Assembly: GCF_001899645.1 (NCBI RefSeq)
Contig: NZ_MKVV01000080.1
Coordinates: 59,475-92,762, forward strand
DNA: 33,288 nucleotides
Source of the DNA: Pseudonocardia sp. 73-21
GTDB taxonomy: Bacteria; Actinomycetota; Actinomycetes; Mycobacteriales; Pseudonocardiaceae
Direction: 5' to 3'
Positions 1 to 8,183 of the stretch are shown piece by piece. The position numbers and the translations under genes were made by a program. Numbering within the stretch: the first letter of the stretch is position 1; each line of letters begins with the position of its first letter. The notes under the pieces were generated by a model, which worked only from the letters and a program-made list of their open reading frames with translations, did no database searches and was not told the DNA's origin.

Positions 1-1716
1 CCGGGCCCCGCCCCCGCCGACGCCACTCGGGCCGGCCGGGAGCGCCTGCCGCCGCGCCTGGGACACCGCGGGAGTGGTGGGCACCTCGACCTCGGCCCGC
101 TGCCGCGGGATGCGGGTCGCGGTGGCCTGGACGCGGGTGGTGGGCTCGGACTCCGGGCGGGCGCCACCCGAGTAGTCGGTGCCCGCGGCCGCGCCGGCCC
201 GCTCGTCCCACCAGCGGGACTGGCGGTCCTCGGTGGGCCCACCACGCATCCGCTGCCACACCCGCGACATCGGGCCGGTGCCCGCGCCGGGCACGATCCC
301 GCCGAACTGCTCGCGGGTGAGCGAGACCATCGACACGAGCCGTCGGAACGGGCGCGCCACGGCCCACAGCACCACCGTGACCACCCCGGTGACGAGCAGG
401 GCGAGCCACAGGTCGATGCCGGAGCCGGGCCGGAACAGCGAGACGACGAGCAGCGCGTGCAGACCGGCCAGCGCGCCCACCACCAGCGTGTTCACGATCG
501 CCGCCCCGGCCACGCGCAGCAGTGCCGGGAGGATGTCGGGCTTCAGCACCGCGACGACCGCCACGGCGGGCGCGGTCATCACCAGCAGCCGCAGCATGAG
601 CATCGCGACCAGCACCAGCACCTTGGACAGGAGCTGGAACAGCGCGATGCACATGGCCTCGACCAGCGCCAGCACCCCGGCCCCCACGCGGCTGCCGGAC
701 TTGCCCTGGAAGTACGGATAGCGGTCGCCCATCTTGCCGGCGATGGCCGTGAAGTCGGCCTTCTTCTGGTCGGCGAGGGCGGAGGTGTCCTTCTTCTGGT
801 CGACCTCGTCGATGGTGAAGGTCTGCGCGCGCAGCAGGTCCCGGCCGAGCTCCTGCGCCTGCGGCACGTCGGGCGCCCCGAACTCGCCGCGCAGCCAGTT
901 CCGGTAGATCACCTGGTCGACGAGCACGGTGGGCAGGGTGTCGCGGTTGCCCAGACCGATCTGCCCGAGGAACCCGTCCTGCATCTGCGTGACGCCGTCG
1001 AGCAGCAGCGGATCGGCGGCCTTCGACCAGTCCACCGGGGCCAGGTAGGCCGCGGACCCGACCACGAGCGCGACCACGGCGAACGCGGCCCGCTGCGTCT
1101 GTCTCGCCAGGTCCCCGCGCAGCGCCAGCACCAGCATGAACACGGCGAGGAGCAGGAGGGCCGGACCGATCCACGTGGTGAAGACGGCCGTGTACATGGC
1201 CTTCGTACCCTCAGAAATGATCTTGTCCAGGGGTGCGAGGATGTCGCCGCCGTCGGCGATCAGGTAGTGCGACCAGTTGACGCCGCCGACGGCGAACTTG
1301 GCGACGTTCAGCGTCTGGTTGCCCAGCCAGGTGTCGGTGGTGCTGGCGGGGTTGAACGCGGCACCCGCGCAGCCGAGGTCGTAGTTGAACCACACCAGAC
1401 CGGCGTAACCGACCTCCCGGTAGACGCTGCCCTCCTCACCGCCCGAGGCGCGCGGCGGATCCAGAGAGCCGACCAGCCCGGTGCCGGGGCGGTCCGGCGA
1501 CGGGGCCTCCTTGCAGTCGAAGGGCTGCGCCATCGCGGGCTGGCCGAGCATGACGGAGCCGCCGACCAGGGCGAGGACGACGAGCACCGCGGTACGGCGG
1601 CGGGGACGTGCCTGGTCACGGCGCCGGCGTCGCCGGAGCGCCACCAGCACGGCCGCCGTCAGCACCAGGACCGCCGGCAGCCAACCGGCCCCCGCCGGCA
1701 CGCCCTCGACCGTCAC
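1..1716 (-). CDS. TrbL/VirB6-like polytopic membrane protein of a type IV secretion-like locus (3' end outside window)
   Basis: The reading frame is open from a GTG at 1716 to the left edge (572 residues seen, no stop), so the gene is partial. The GTG overlaps the stop of the upstream VirB4-like gene (GTGA) and has a GGAGG ribosome site 9 bases ahead. The N-terminus has a hydrophobic segment (about residues 12-28), an Arg-rich stretch, and a second hydrophobic segment ending in AMAQPFDC, like a signal-peptide cleavage region. A soluble part with Cys and Trp follows, then several long hydrophobic segments (about residues 170-220 and 355-450), and a Pro/Arg-rich hydrophilic tail. This layout fits TrbL/VirB6-type inner-membrane channel proteins encoded beside VirB4. 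The family call is inference from context and topology; no catalytic motif is expected. Confidence 0.7.
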   Translation of the reverse strand, partial: MTVEGVPAGAGWLPAVLVLTAAVLVALRRRRRRDQARPRRRTAVLVVLALVGGSVMLGQPAMAQPFDCKEAPSPDRPGTGLVGSLDPPRASGGEEGSVYREVGYAGLVWFNYDLGCAGAAFNPASTTDTWLGNQTLNVAKFAVGGVNWSHYLIADGGDILAPLDKIISEGTKAMYTAVFTTWIGPALLLLAVFMLVLALRGDLARQTQRAAFAVVALVVGSAAYLAPVDWSKAADPLLLDGVTQMQDGFLGQIGLGNRDTLPTVLVDQVIYRNWLRGEFGAPDVPQAQELGRDLLRAQTFTIDEVDQKKDTSALADQKKADFTAIAGKMGDRYPYFQGKSGSRVGAGVLALVEAMCIALFQLLSKVLVLVAMLMLRLLVMTAPAVAVVAVLKPDILPALLRVAGAAIVNTLVVGALAGLHALLVVSLFRPGSGIDLWLALLVTGVVTVVLWAVARPFRRLVSMVSLTREQFGGIVPGAGTGPMSRVWQRMRGGPTEDRQSRWWDERAGAAAGTDYSGGARPESEPTTRVQATATRIPRQRAEVEVPTTPAVSQARRQALPAGPSGVGGGGAR

Positions 1717-4700
1717 CGACCAGACCCTCCGGATGCGCGTGCCCGGTCGTCACCGTCGAGGTCGAGGTCGCCGTCGAGGTCGCCGTCGAGGTCGCCGTCG
1801 AGGTCGCCGAGGAGGTCGAGCTCCTCGTCGTCGAGCAGCTCGGCGCCCGCCGGCAGGTGCCCGTTGCCGTTGCCGTCTCCATGGCCGTTGCCGTTGTGCG
1901 CCACCGGTGCGCGCAGCAGGCCGTCGGGGTCGTCGAGATCGTCGAACCCGTCCTCGTCGAGGTCCTCGGCCAGCTCGACGAACCGCTCCACGCGGGGCGC
2001 CTTCGCCATCGGCACGGCGCTGCGCGGGGCCGGCTCGTCCGGTGCGCGGACGGCCGCCGACGCCGGAGCCGCGGGCACCCCGCGGACCGAGATGCGGCTG
2101 GCGTCGGGGTTGGTGTCCAGCGCCGCGCGGACGTGCTCCAGGTGCGGGCCCTCGAGGTCGATGCGGATCTTCTCGACCCCGCCGTGACCGTCGGCGAACA
2201 CGAACTGGCGCGGCGTGTCGTCAGGGCGGTCGTCGTGGCGCGGGCGGGGGGAGAGCGTGCCGAGCATCTGCTCGTACCCGACACCGGTGGGCACCTTGAG
2301 CAGGCGCAGCGCGTCGGACTGGGCCTCGTCGTCGTCGGTGCGGCCGACGAACACCGCGTTGACCAGCGACGCGAACCCGGACACCCGCAGCAGGTCGCCC
2401 GCGAGCTGCGAGGCGAACAGCGCGCGGACGTTGAACTTGCGGGAGTCACGGGCGAGGCGGTCGATGAGGACCTTGCCGGTGGGCACCTGCGAGAGGAAGT
2501 GGGTCTCGTCGAGCGCCACGCCCTTGCGCTGGTTGCGGTCGGCGTCGTAGATCGTGCGCTGCGTCAGCCACGACGCCAGGTTCAGCAGCTCGACGGCCAG
2601 CGACTCGCCGTCGGTCCACTCGTCGCGCGGGCTGCCCGGCCGCGGCAGGGTCATGCCCTGCATCGTCAGCACGGTCAACCGGTAGTCGCGGTCGGCCTCC
2701 CACGGGTCGTCGCGGGTGGTGTCGGGGAACAGCAGCGCGGCCTGGGGCAGCTCGCGACGCTCCTCCAGGAAGTCCGCGACGACGCCGGCGTGCTCCTCAC
2801 CGTCGCGGGCGTGGCGGCGCAGCACGTCGATGACCATGCCGGGGTGGCGGTCGGCGGCACCGCCCACCTCGCGCACGGCGCGCAGCAGCACGATGCGCGT
2901 GTGCGGGATCTTGGCGATGTCGTAGGGCAGCAGGCCGGTCAGGACGTCGAGCACGAGCCGGCGGCGGGTGGCCGCAGCCAGCGAGCGCTCACGCCTCCAG
3001 GCCCGTTCGGGCTCCTCCTCGTCGAGGAAGTGCTCGGGACGCGGCTCGGCCACCACCCGGTAGGGGTTGAGGATGCCGGGGTCGGCGCGCAGCAGGTTGA
3101 TGTGCCGCGAGAACGGCGCCAGCTCGGGCAGGCGCGTCAGCTCGGCGAGCGGGCCGGACGGGTCGAGCACGGTCCAGCGGGCACCCGACCGCAGCGTCTT
3201 GTAGACGATGAGACCGGTGAGGAACGACTTGCCCGATCCCAGCCCACCGACGACGGCCGTCAGGCCCGACGCGCGCCGCACCTCCTGGGCCAGCCAGGGG
3301 TCCCAGGCGACGGGGCGACGGGTGGCCGTGCAGGTCTCGCCGATCATGATGCCGCGTCGGTCGCCCACGCTCGCGGTGGCGGCGGGGACGGCCGCGGCGG
3401 CCCAGGTGACCGAGCCGCGACGGCGGTAGGCGGTGGTGGCCAGCGGCTCGCCCGGGATGAACTCGCGTGCGTAGCGGTACTGCGCCTCCGGGTGCTCGAT
3501 CCGCACCTTCGGCCGGTAGACGTCGAGCAGCTGCTGGGCCCGGCTGATGGCCTCGGCCTCGTCCTTGCCCGAGACGGCGATGCGCCACCAGCCGTAGAGG
3601 CGGGTGTTGAGCTGGGTGAGCCCGGAGGTCAGCTCGTCCTCGACCTCCAGAACGCGGTCGGCCTGCCGCGCCAGCGACATCGGGGGGTCGAGGTCGTGGT
3701 CGTGCGTGTAGTGCCGGATCTGGCTGCGCACCTTGCCCATCTGGCGCTGCAGCTCGCCCGCCACCTCCTCGGGCCGGCGGATGTACATGCGCGCGGACCA
3801 CTCGACCGGGAACGGGAGCCGGTCGGAGTGCTGCATCCAGGGGTCGTCGACCTCGGGGATGCGCAGGCCCTCCATCAGCCCCACCGACAGCACGGCGACG
3901 TTGCGCGACACGGTCTGCGACCGGATCCGCCCGACCACCTTGACGGTGGGCGCGTAGGGCTCCTGGTACATCTCCACGCCGTCGGTGAACGCGGCGAGGT
4001 CCTCGGTCTCCCAGCGGGTGACCGAGCCCGGCACCATCGACAGCGTGCGCGGCGCGGGCAGCCCCAGCGCGCAGGAGCGGTGCATGAGCCACGCGATGTC
4101 GTCGACGGCGGCCGGCACGGCGTCGAGTCCGCTGCCCGCCACCAGCTCGTCGAGGTGCGCCACCTCCGACGACAGCGCGGCCAGCTCGGCGCGGACGGCC
4201 GCGGGGGCGAACCTGCCGAGGACGGGCGCCGCGGCGTCCACCCAGCGGTCGACCATGCTGCGGCCGGAGACCTCGATGCCGAGGAAGACCTCCTTGTCCG
4301 ACATCGACAGGCCCATCAGGTGGCGTTGCTCACCCTCCAGGAAACCGTCCCAGCCTAGCGCGCCGGCGACGTCGGGCATGCGGCCCAGCGCGTTGTTGTC
4401 GAACGACTCCGCCCACATGTGCACGGGGTAGGGCCGGGTGGTGACCCGCAGGTGGATCCAGCGGCCCTGCAGCTCGCCGAGCTGCGCGGCGATCTGCCGG
4501 ATCAGCACCTCGCGCTGGGAGTCGCTGCGGAAGCTCCACGCCTGCGCGGCCATCCGGTACCAGGCCATGACCTGGGTGCCCGTGCGGGTGATGTGGCCCT
4601 CGATGGAGCGCAGGGCGATGTCGGGGACGTACCTGGGCAGGCCGGACTCCCCGGCGAGCGAGCGCCCGCGACGACCGCCGCGCGGCTCCCCACCAGGAGC

Positions 4701-4724
4701 GTCGGCGGTGTCACGTCGTGGCAC
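1713..4724 (-). CDS. VirB4-type ATPase of a chromosomal type IV secretion-like apparatus
   Basis: A protein of 1003 residues from a GTG at 4724, chosen because AGGGG lies 7 bases upstream and the start overlaps the previous gene by only 14 bp. A longer in-frame start at 4871 would lie well inside the upstream gene. The N-terminal half resembles the CagE/TrbE/VirB4 N domain. The Walker A motif GGLGSGKSF lies at about residues 493-501 and the Walker B motif ALDETHF near residue 739. RDSRKFNVRALFASQ follows, as in VirB4 family C-terminal domains. VirB4 proteins power assembly or substrate transfer at the inner membrane. The C-terminus is unusually acidic and ends in a GDLD tandem repeat. Neighbours are small membrane proteins upstream and a TrbL-like protein downstream. 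The family assignment is firm; what is transported is unknown. Confidence 0.85.
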   Translation of the reverse strand: MPRRDTADAPGGEPRGGRRGRSLAGESGLPRYVPDIALRSIEGHITRTGTQVMAWYRMAAQAWSFRSDSQREVLIRQIAAQLGELQGRWIHLRVTTRPYPVHMWAESFDNNALGRMPDVAGALGWDGFLEGEQRHLMGLSMSDKEVFLGIEVSGRSMVDRWVDAAAPVLGRFAPAAVRAELAALSSEVAHLDELVAGSGLDAVPAAVDDIAWLMHRSCALGLPAPRTLSMVPGSVTRWETEDLAAFTDGVEMYQEPYAPTVKVVGRIRSQTVSRNVAVLSVGLMEGLRIPEVDDPWMQHSDRLPFPVEWSARMYIRRPEEVAGELQRQMGKVRSQIRHYTHDHDLDPPMSLARQADRVLEVEDELTSGLTQLNTRLYGWWRIAVSGKDEAEAISRAQQLLDVYRPKVRIEHPEAQYRYAREFIPGEPLATTAYRRRGSVTWAAAAVPAATASVGDRRGIMIGETCTATRRPVAWDPWLAQEVRRASGLTAVVGGLGSGKSFLTGLIVYKTLRSGARWTVLDPSGPLAELTRLPELAPFSRHINLLRADPGILNPYRVVAEPRPEHFLDEEEPERAWRRERSLAAATRRRLVLDVLTGLLPYDIAKIPHTRIVLLRAVREVGGAADRHPGMVIDVLRRHARDGEEHAGVVADFLEERRELPQAALLFPDTTRDDPWEADRDYRLTVLTMQGMTLPRPGSPRDEWTDGESLAVELLNLASWLTQRTIYDADRNQRKGVALDETHFLSQVPTGKVLIDRLARDSRKFNVRALFASQLAGDLLRVSGFASLVNAVFVGRTDDDEAQSDALRLLKVPTGVGYEQMLGTLSPRPRHDDRPDDTPRQFVFADGHGGVEKIRIDLEGPHLEHVRAALDTNPDASRISVRGVPAAPASAAVRAPDEPAPRSAVPMAKAPRVERFVELAEDLDEDGFDDLDDPDGLLRAPVAHNGNGHGDGNGNGHLPAGAELLDDEELDLLGDLDGDLDGDLDGDLDLDGDDRARASGGSGR
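1761..1808 (-). repeat. Four perfect 12-bp tandem repeats encoding (GDLD)n in the VirB4-like C-terminus
   Basis: The + strand unit GTCGAGGTCGCC occurs four times without mismatch (1761-1772, 1773-1784, 1785-1796, 1797-1808), with a partial unit at 1755-1760. Read on the minus strand in the VirB4-like frame, each unit encodes Gly-Asp-Leu-Asp, giving an acidic repetitive tail. The 12-bp length keeps the frame, so copy number can vary by slippage without breaking the gene. Confidence 0.9.
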
Positions 4725-5172
4725 GCCGGCGCCCCTTCGCACCCCGCGCAGCGGGCTTCCCCCAGGCGTCCGCGGCCGCCTTCGCCTGCCTGGCCGGCTT
4801 CGGCCGCGCCGGCACACCGACCCGGACGTGCCCCGACCGGACGGCCCCACCGCCCACCGCCGTGCGCGCACGGGGACCGGTGAGCTCCAGCCGGAAGTGG
4901 GCCAGCACCTGCCCCAGGGGGCGCTCGTAGTCGATGCGCTGGCCGAGGAACCGCGTGACGACGACGGTCAGGACGAGGGCCCAGGCCACCGAGAAGAAGT
5001 CCAGGCCGATGCCGATGCGCCGCTGCACGAACATCACGATGATCATGACCAGCAGTCCGACGCCGTAGCTGACGTACCTGGCGCGCCAGGGAAACGTGGC
5101 CCGTGGTGGGCCGAGCCAGACGGAGTCGACGCGGTAGACCTCGTCGTCGGTACGGACGAGCACTCCGATCAC
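4711..5172 (-). CDS. Small two-helix membrane protein, VirB3/PrgI-like component of the T4SS-like locus
   Basis: A 153-residue protein from a GTG at 5172 that overlaps the stop of the upstream gene in GTGA, which supports this start over the longer in-frame ATG at 5310. Residues 1-25 are soluble. Two hydrophobic segments lie at about 35-50 (VSYGVGLLVMIIVMFVQ) and 55-75 (FFSVAWALVLTVVVTRFLG). An ERPLGQVLAHFRLELTGPR stretch and a basic Ala/Lys/Arg tail follow. Short two-helix proteins encoded just before VirB4 are typical of VirB3 or PrgI-type partners that help place the ATPase at the membrane. That role is inferred from size, topology and gene order; the sequence alone does not prove it. Confidence 0.6.
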   Translation of the reverse strand: MIGVLVRTDDEVYRVDSVWLGPPRATFPWRARYVSYGVGLLVMIIVMFVQRRIGIGLDFFSVAWALVLTVVVTRFLGQRIDYERPLGQVLAHFRLELTGPRARTAVGGGAVRSGHVRVGVPARPKPARQAKAAADAWGKPAARGAKGRRRATT

Positions 5173-5429
5173 CCGGTCAGGAGACCGGCGAGGAAGGAGC
5201 CGATCTTCGGACCGTTGCCGGACACCGCGATACCGAGTGCGACGAGCCCGATGATGAGACCGACGCTGCGCCGGGCCACCCCGGCGTTGTCCCCCCGGCC
5301 ACCGATCCACAGCAGGATGACGGCGATGCCGAGCAGAACGAGCGGCACCACGTTGTTGGTGATCCAGCCTTGCAGACCGTTGGTGCTCAGGCCCTGCGCG
5401 TAGACCACGAGGAACTCGGGTGCGGACAT
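5169..5429 (-). CDS. Small two-helix membrane protein, possible VirB2/TrbC-like pilin subunit, first gene of the T4SS-like operon
   Basis: An 86-residue protein. The ATG at 5429 is preceded by GAGGAG at a good distance; a longer frame to 5612 runs into the intergenic region and is unlikely. After a short N-terminus (MSAPEFLVVYAQGLSTNGLQ) there are two hydrophobic segments (VVPLVLLGIAVILLWIGG and VGLIIGLVALGIAVSG) separated by a short basic loop, and a Gly-rich end. Size and topology are those of VirB2/TrbC-type pilin-like proteins, without an obvious signal peptide. It is translationally coupled to the next gene (GTGA overlap). The assignment to a pilin role is inference. Confidence 0.6.
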   Translation of the reverse strand: MSAPEFLVVYAQGLSTNGLQGWITNNVVPLVLLGIAVILLWIGGRGDNAGVARRSVGLIIGLVALGIAVSGNGPKIGSFLAGLLTG

Positions 5430-5822
5430 GACGGCTCCTCCTCGTAGGCGTCGCCCGCCTCGAGGCTGCCGCGTCCCGACTCCCTCGGGCTGGCCGATCA
5501 CCCGATCTGGTCTGCTCTGCCGTTCGGCTTCGAGTAGACCATTACTGACCGGTGCGAGCATAGAGGGTCGCCCGGCCGGCCGTACGGCGCAGCACGGAGA
5601 GCAACTGATCACTCACCGACGCCCCTCGTGTGACATCTTCCATACTCTGGACCGATTGAGTAGTACGTCCTCCAGGCACGCCACAGCGCGAACCCGGTTA
5701 CCCGCGGGTAAGTTGTGGTCTGATCTGCCGGAACGCCCCCGGTAGTGAACAGGAGCGGCAGCTAGTCTGCTGCGGAACGGCCCGCGTCCCACCACACACG
5801 GGCCAGTCCTGGGAGGACATCC
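5430..5822. promoter_or_regulatory. Divergent intergenic region between the T4SS-like operon and the etfD-like gene
   Basis: This 393-bp non-coding stretch must hold the promoters of both divergent units. It is visibly less GC-rich than the genes. Apart from the palindrome at 5698-5711 and the ribosome sites next to each start, I see no RNA gene or convincing coding frame. No clear pair of -35/-10 boxes was identified. Confidence 0.6.
5698..5711. promoter_or_regulatory. Perfect 14-bp palindrome TTACCCGCGGGTAA upstream of the etfD-like gene
   Basis: TTACCCG followed by CGGGTAA is an exact inverted repeat, centred about 118 bp before the GTG start of the Fe-S oxidoreductase. Its length and symmetry suit a dimeric repressor such as a TetR-family regulator. 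The regulator is not in the window, so operator function is inference. Confidence 0.5.
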
Positions 5823-8129
5823 GTGGTTCTGAGATTGATCATCGGCCTGGGGGTCACCGTGATCGCCCTGGCCATCGCCGGGCGGCGCGGCTGGTGGCTC
5901 TACACCCTCATCCGCTCGGGCCAGGCGACCAACAACGGCGACCGTGACGAGAACATCCCCGCGCGCCTGCGGACACAGCTGGCGGAGGTCATCGGGCAGC
6001 GCAAGCTGCTCAAGTGGTCCGTACCGGGCGTCGCGCACGCGCTGACCTTCTGGGGCTTCCTCATCCTCGGCTTCACCATCGTCGAGACGTGGGGCGCGCT
6101 GTTCGTCGCCGACTACGCGTTCCCGTGGATCGGCCACGGCCGGCTGCTCGGCTTCCTCGAGGACTTCTTCGCGGTCGCGATCCTGCTGTCGCTCGCCGTG
6201 TTCGCGGTGATGCGCGTCCAGCAGGCGCCCGAGCGCAAGCAGCGGGGATCGCGGTTCTACGGCTCGCACACCCGTGCGGCCTGGGTCGTGCTCGGGATGA
6301 TCTCCGCGGTGCTGGTCACGCTGCTGGTCTACCGCGGCGCGCAGGTCAACACCGGCGTCTTCCCGTACGGGCAGTCGCGCTGGCCGTTCGCGTCGCACCT
6401 GATCTCCCTGGCGCTCAGCCCGCTGGGCGTGCACGCCAACGAGATCATCGAGACCACGTTCATCCTGCTCAACATCGTGGTCATCTGCGCGTTCCTGGTG
6501 ATCGTGGCCTACAGCAAGCACCTGCACATCGCGCTGGCCCCGGTCAACGTGGCCGCCAAGCGGCTGCCGAAGGCGCTGGGCCCGCTGCTGCCGATGGAGA
6601 GCCACGGCAAGCTCATCGACTTCGAGGACCCGGGCGAGGACGACATCTTCGGCCGCGGCAAGGTCGAGGACTTCACGTGGAAGGGCATGCTCGACTTCGC
6701 GACCTGCACCGAGTGCGGTCGCTGCCAGAGCCAGTGCCCGGCCTGGAACACCGGCAAGCCGCTCTCGCCGAAGCTCGTGATCATGGACCTGCGCGACCAC
6801 CTGTTCGCGAAGGCGCCGTACATCATCGGCGGCAAGGACATGCCCGAAGAGGGCGCCATCGACTTCTCCGCGGGTCTCACGGCGCACCCCGGCCACGGCG
6901 TCCCGGAGTCCGGTTTCGAGCGCGTCCGCGGCTCCGGCCCCGAGCAGGCAGGGCGGCCGCTCGTCGGCACTCTGGAGCAGGGCGGCGTCATCGACCCCGA
7001 CGTCCTGTGGTCCTGCACCACGTGCGGCGCGTGCGTCGAGCAGTGCCCGGTGGACATCGAGCACGTCGACCACATCGTCGACATGCGCCGCCATCAGGTG
7101 CTCATCGAGTCGGAGTTCCCGTCCGAGCTCGGCACGCTGTTCAAGAACCTCGAGAACAAGGGCAACCCCTGGGGCCAGAACGCCAAGGAGCGCCTGGACT
7201 GGACGAAGAAGCTCGGCTTCACCGTCAACGTGTTCGACGGCGAGCTGGCCCCCGAGACCGAGTACCTGTTCTGGATCGGCTGCGCCGGCGCGTTCGACGA
7301 CGGTGCGAAGAAGACCGTGCAGGCCACCGCGGAGCTGCTGCACCGCGCCGGCGTCAACTACACGGTGCTCGGCCCGGAGGAGACCTGCACGGGCGATCCG
7401 GCGCGCCGCTCGGGCAACGAGTTCCTCTTCCAGATGCTCGCGCAGCAGAACGTCGAGATGCTGAACTCGGTGTTCGAGGGCCGTGAGCCAGGCACCCGCA
7501 AGATCATCACAACGTGCCCGCACTGCCTCAACACCCTGGGCCGTGAGTACCCGCAGCTCGACGGGCACTACGAGGTGGTCCACCACACGCAGCTGCTCAA
7601 CAAGCTGGTGCGCGAGGGCAAGCTCGTGCCCGTCGCCGCTCCGGACGAGGACAAGAAAGCGCCGGTCACCTACCACGACCCGTGCTACCTCGGCCGCCAC
7701 AACGAGGTCTACGAGGAGCCGCGCGAGCTGGTCGGCGCGGTTGCCACGCTGACCGAGATGCCGCGGCACGCCGACCGTTCCATGTGCTGTGGCGCCGGTG
7801 GCGCGCAGATGTGGATGGAGGAGCGCATCGGGCAGCGGGTGAACGCCAACCGCACCGAGGAGGCGATCGCCACCATCGCCGGCGCCGCCGGTGGTGACGG
7901 GGCCGCGGCAGGCACGATCGCCGTCGGCTGCCCGTTCTGCAAGACCATGATCTCCGACGGCCTCACCCAGGCCCAGGGCGAGGGCGCCGGCGAGAACGTC
8001 GAGGTCCAGGACGTGTCGCAGATGCTGCTGGCCGCCGTCAAGCGCGGCGACCCGCACAGCAACGGCGCAGGCGGCAACGGCTCGGCCCCCGCATCGACGG
8101 AGTCCGAGCAGGAGGACGCCACCAGCTAG
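5823..8129 (+). CDS. etfD: EtfD-like membrane Fe-S oxidoreductase (heterodisulfide-reductase / glycolate-oxidase CCG-domain family)
   Basis: A 768-residue protein starting at a GTG with GGGAGG 7 bases upstream. The first ~240 residues hold several transmembrane segments of NarI-like, quinone-interacting type. Two 4Fe-4S motifs follow: CTECGRCQSQCP near residues 295-305 and CTTCGACVEQCP near 398-408. Two CCG-type cysteine-rich domains then appear: one around GCAGAFDDGAKK with TTCPHCLNTLG, and one with HDPCYLGRHN and SMCCGAGG near 655. This order matches the actinobacterial protein typified by Mycobacterium tuberculosis Rv0338c (EtfD), which passes electrons from electron-transfer flavoprotein to the membrane quinone pool during fatty-acid beta-oxidation. 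The C-terminal ~35 residues are a Gly/Ser/Glu-rich tail. The family is secure; the physiological link to ETF is by homology. Confidence 0.85.
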   Translation: MVLRLIIGLGVTVIALAIAGRRGWWLYTLIRSGQATNNGDRDENIPARLRTQLAEVIGQRKLLKWSVPGVAHALTFWGFLILGFTIVETWGALFVADYAFPWIGHGRLLGFLEDFFAVAILLSLAVFAVMRVQQAPERKQRGSRFYGSHTRAAWVVLGMISAVLVTLLVYRGAQVNTGVFPYGQSRWPFASHLISLALSPLGVHANEIIETTFILLNIVVICAFLVIVAYSKHLHIALAPVNVAAKRLPKALGPLLPMESHGKLIDFEDPGEDDIFGRGKVEDFTWKGMLDFATCTECGRCQSQCPAWNTGKPLSPKLVIMDLRDHLFAKAPYIIGGKDMPEEGAIDFSAGLTAHPGHGVPESGFERVRGSGPEQAGRPLVGTLEQGGVIDPDVLWSCTTCGACVEQCPVDIEHVDHIVDMRRHQVLIESEFPSELGTLFKNLENKGNPWGQNAKERLDWTKKLGFTVNVFDGELAPETEYLFWIGCAGAFDDGAKKTVQATAELLHRAGVNYTVLGPEETCTGDPARRSGNEFLFQMLAQQNVEMLNSVFEGREPGTRKIITTCPHCLNTLGREYPQLDGHYEVVHHTQLLNKLVREGKLVPVAAPDEDKKAPVTYHDPCYLGRHNEVYEEPRELVGAVATLTEMPRHADRSMCCGAGGAQMWMEERIGQRVNANRTEEAIATIAGAAGGDGAAAGTIAVGCPFCKTMISDGLTQAQGEGAGENVEVQDVSQMLLAAVKRGDPHSNGAGGNGSAPASTESEQEDATS

Positions 8130-8143
8130 CCGATCACCGCAGC

Positions 8144-8175
8144 AGGGGCCGCACCGGAGTTCCGGTGCGGCCCCT
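8144..8175. terminator. Bidirectional transcription terminator between convergent genes
   Basis: AGGGGCCGCACCGGA and TCCGGTGCGGCCCCT form a perfect 15-bp inverted repeat around a 2-base centre. It lies 14 bp after the etfD-like stop and 8 bp from the stop of the opposing gene. There is no T run, as is usual in high-GC actinomycetes. Confidence 0.8.
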
Positions 8176-8183
8176 GTCGCATG

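Noticed and set aside
457..4358. Long plus-strand open frames across the T4SS-like genes
   Set aside because: They are antisense shadows: their translations are Arg/Gly/His-rich low-complexity sequence. The minus-strand frames have motifs, ribosome sites and coupled starts.
5613..8057. 814-residue minus-strand open frame opposite the etfD-like gene
   Set aside because: It is the complement of a gene with clear Fe-S and CCG motifs; the minus translation has no recognisable domain and mirrors its codons.
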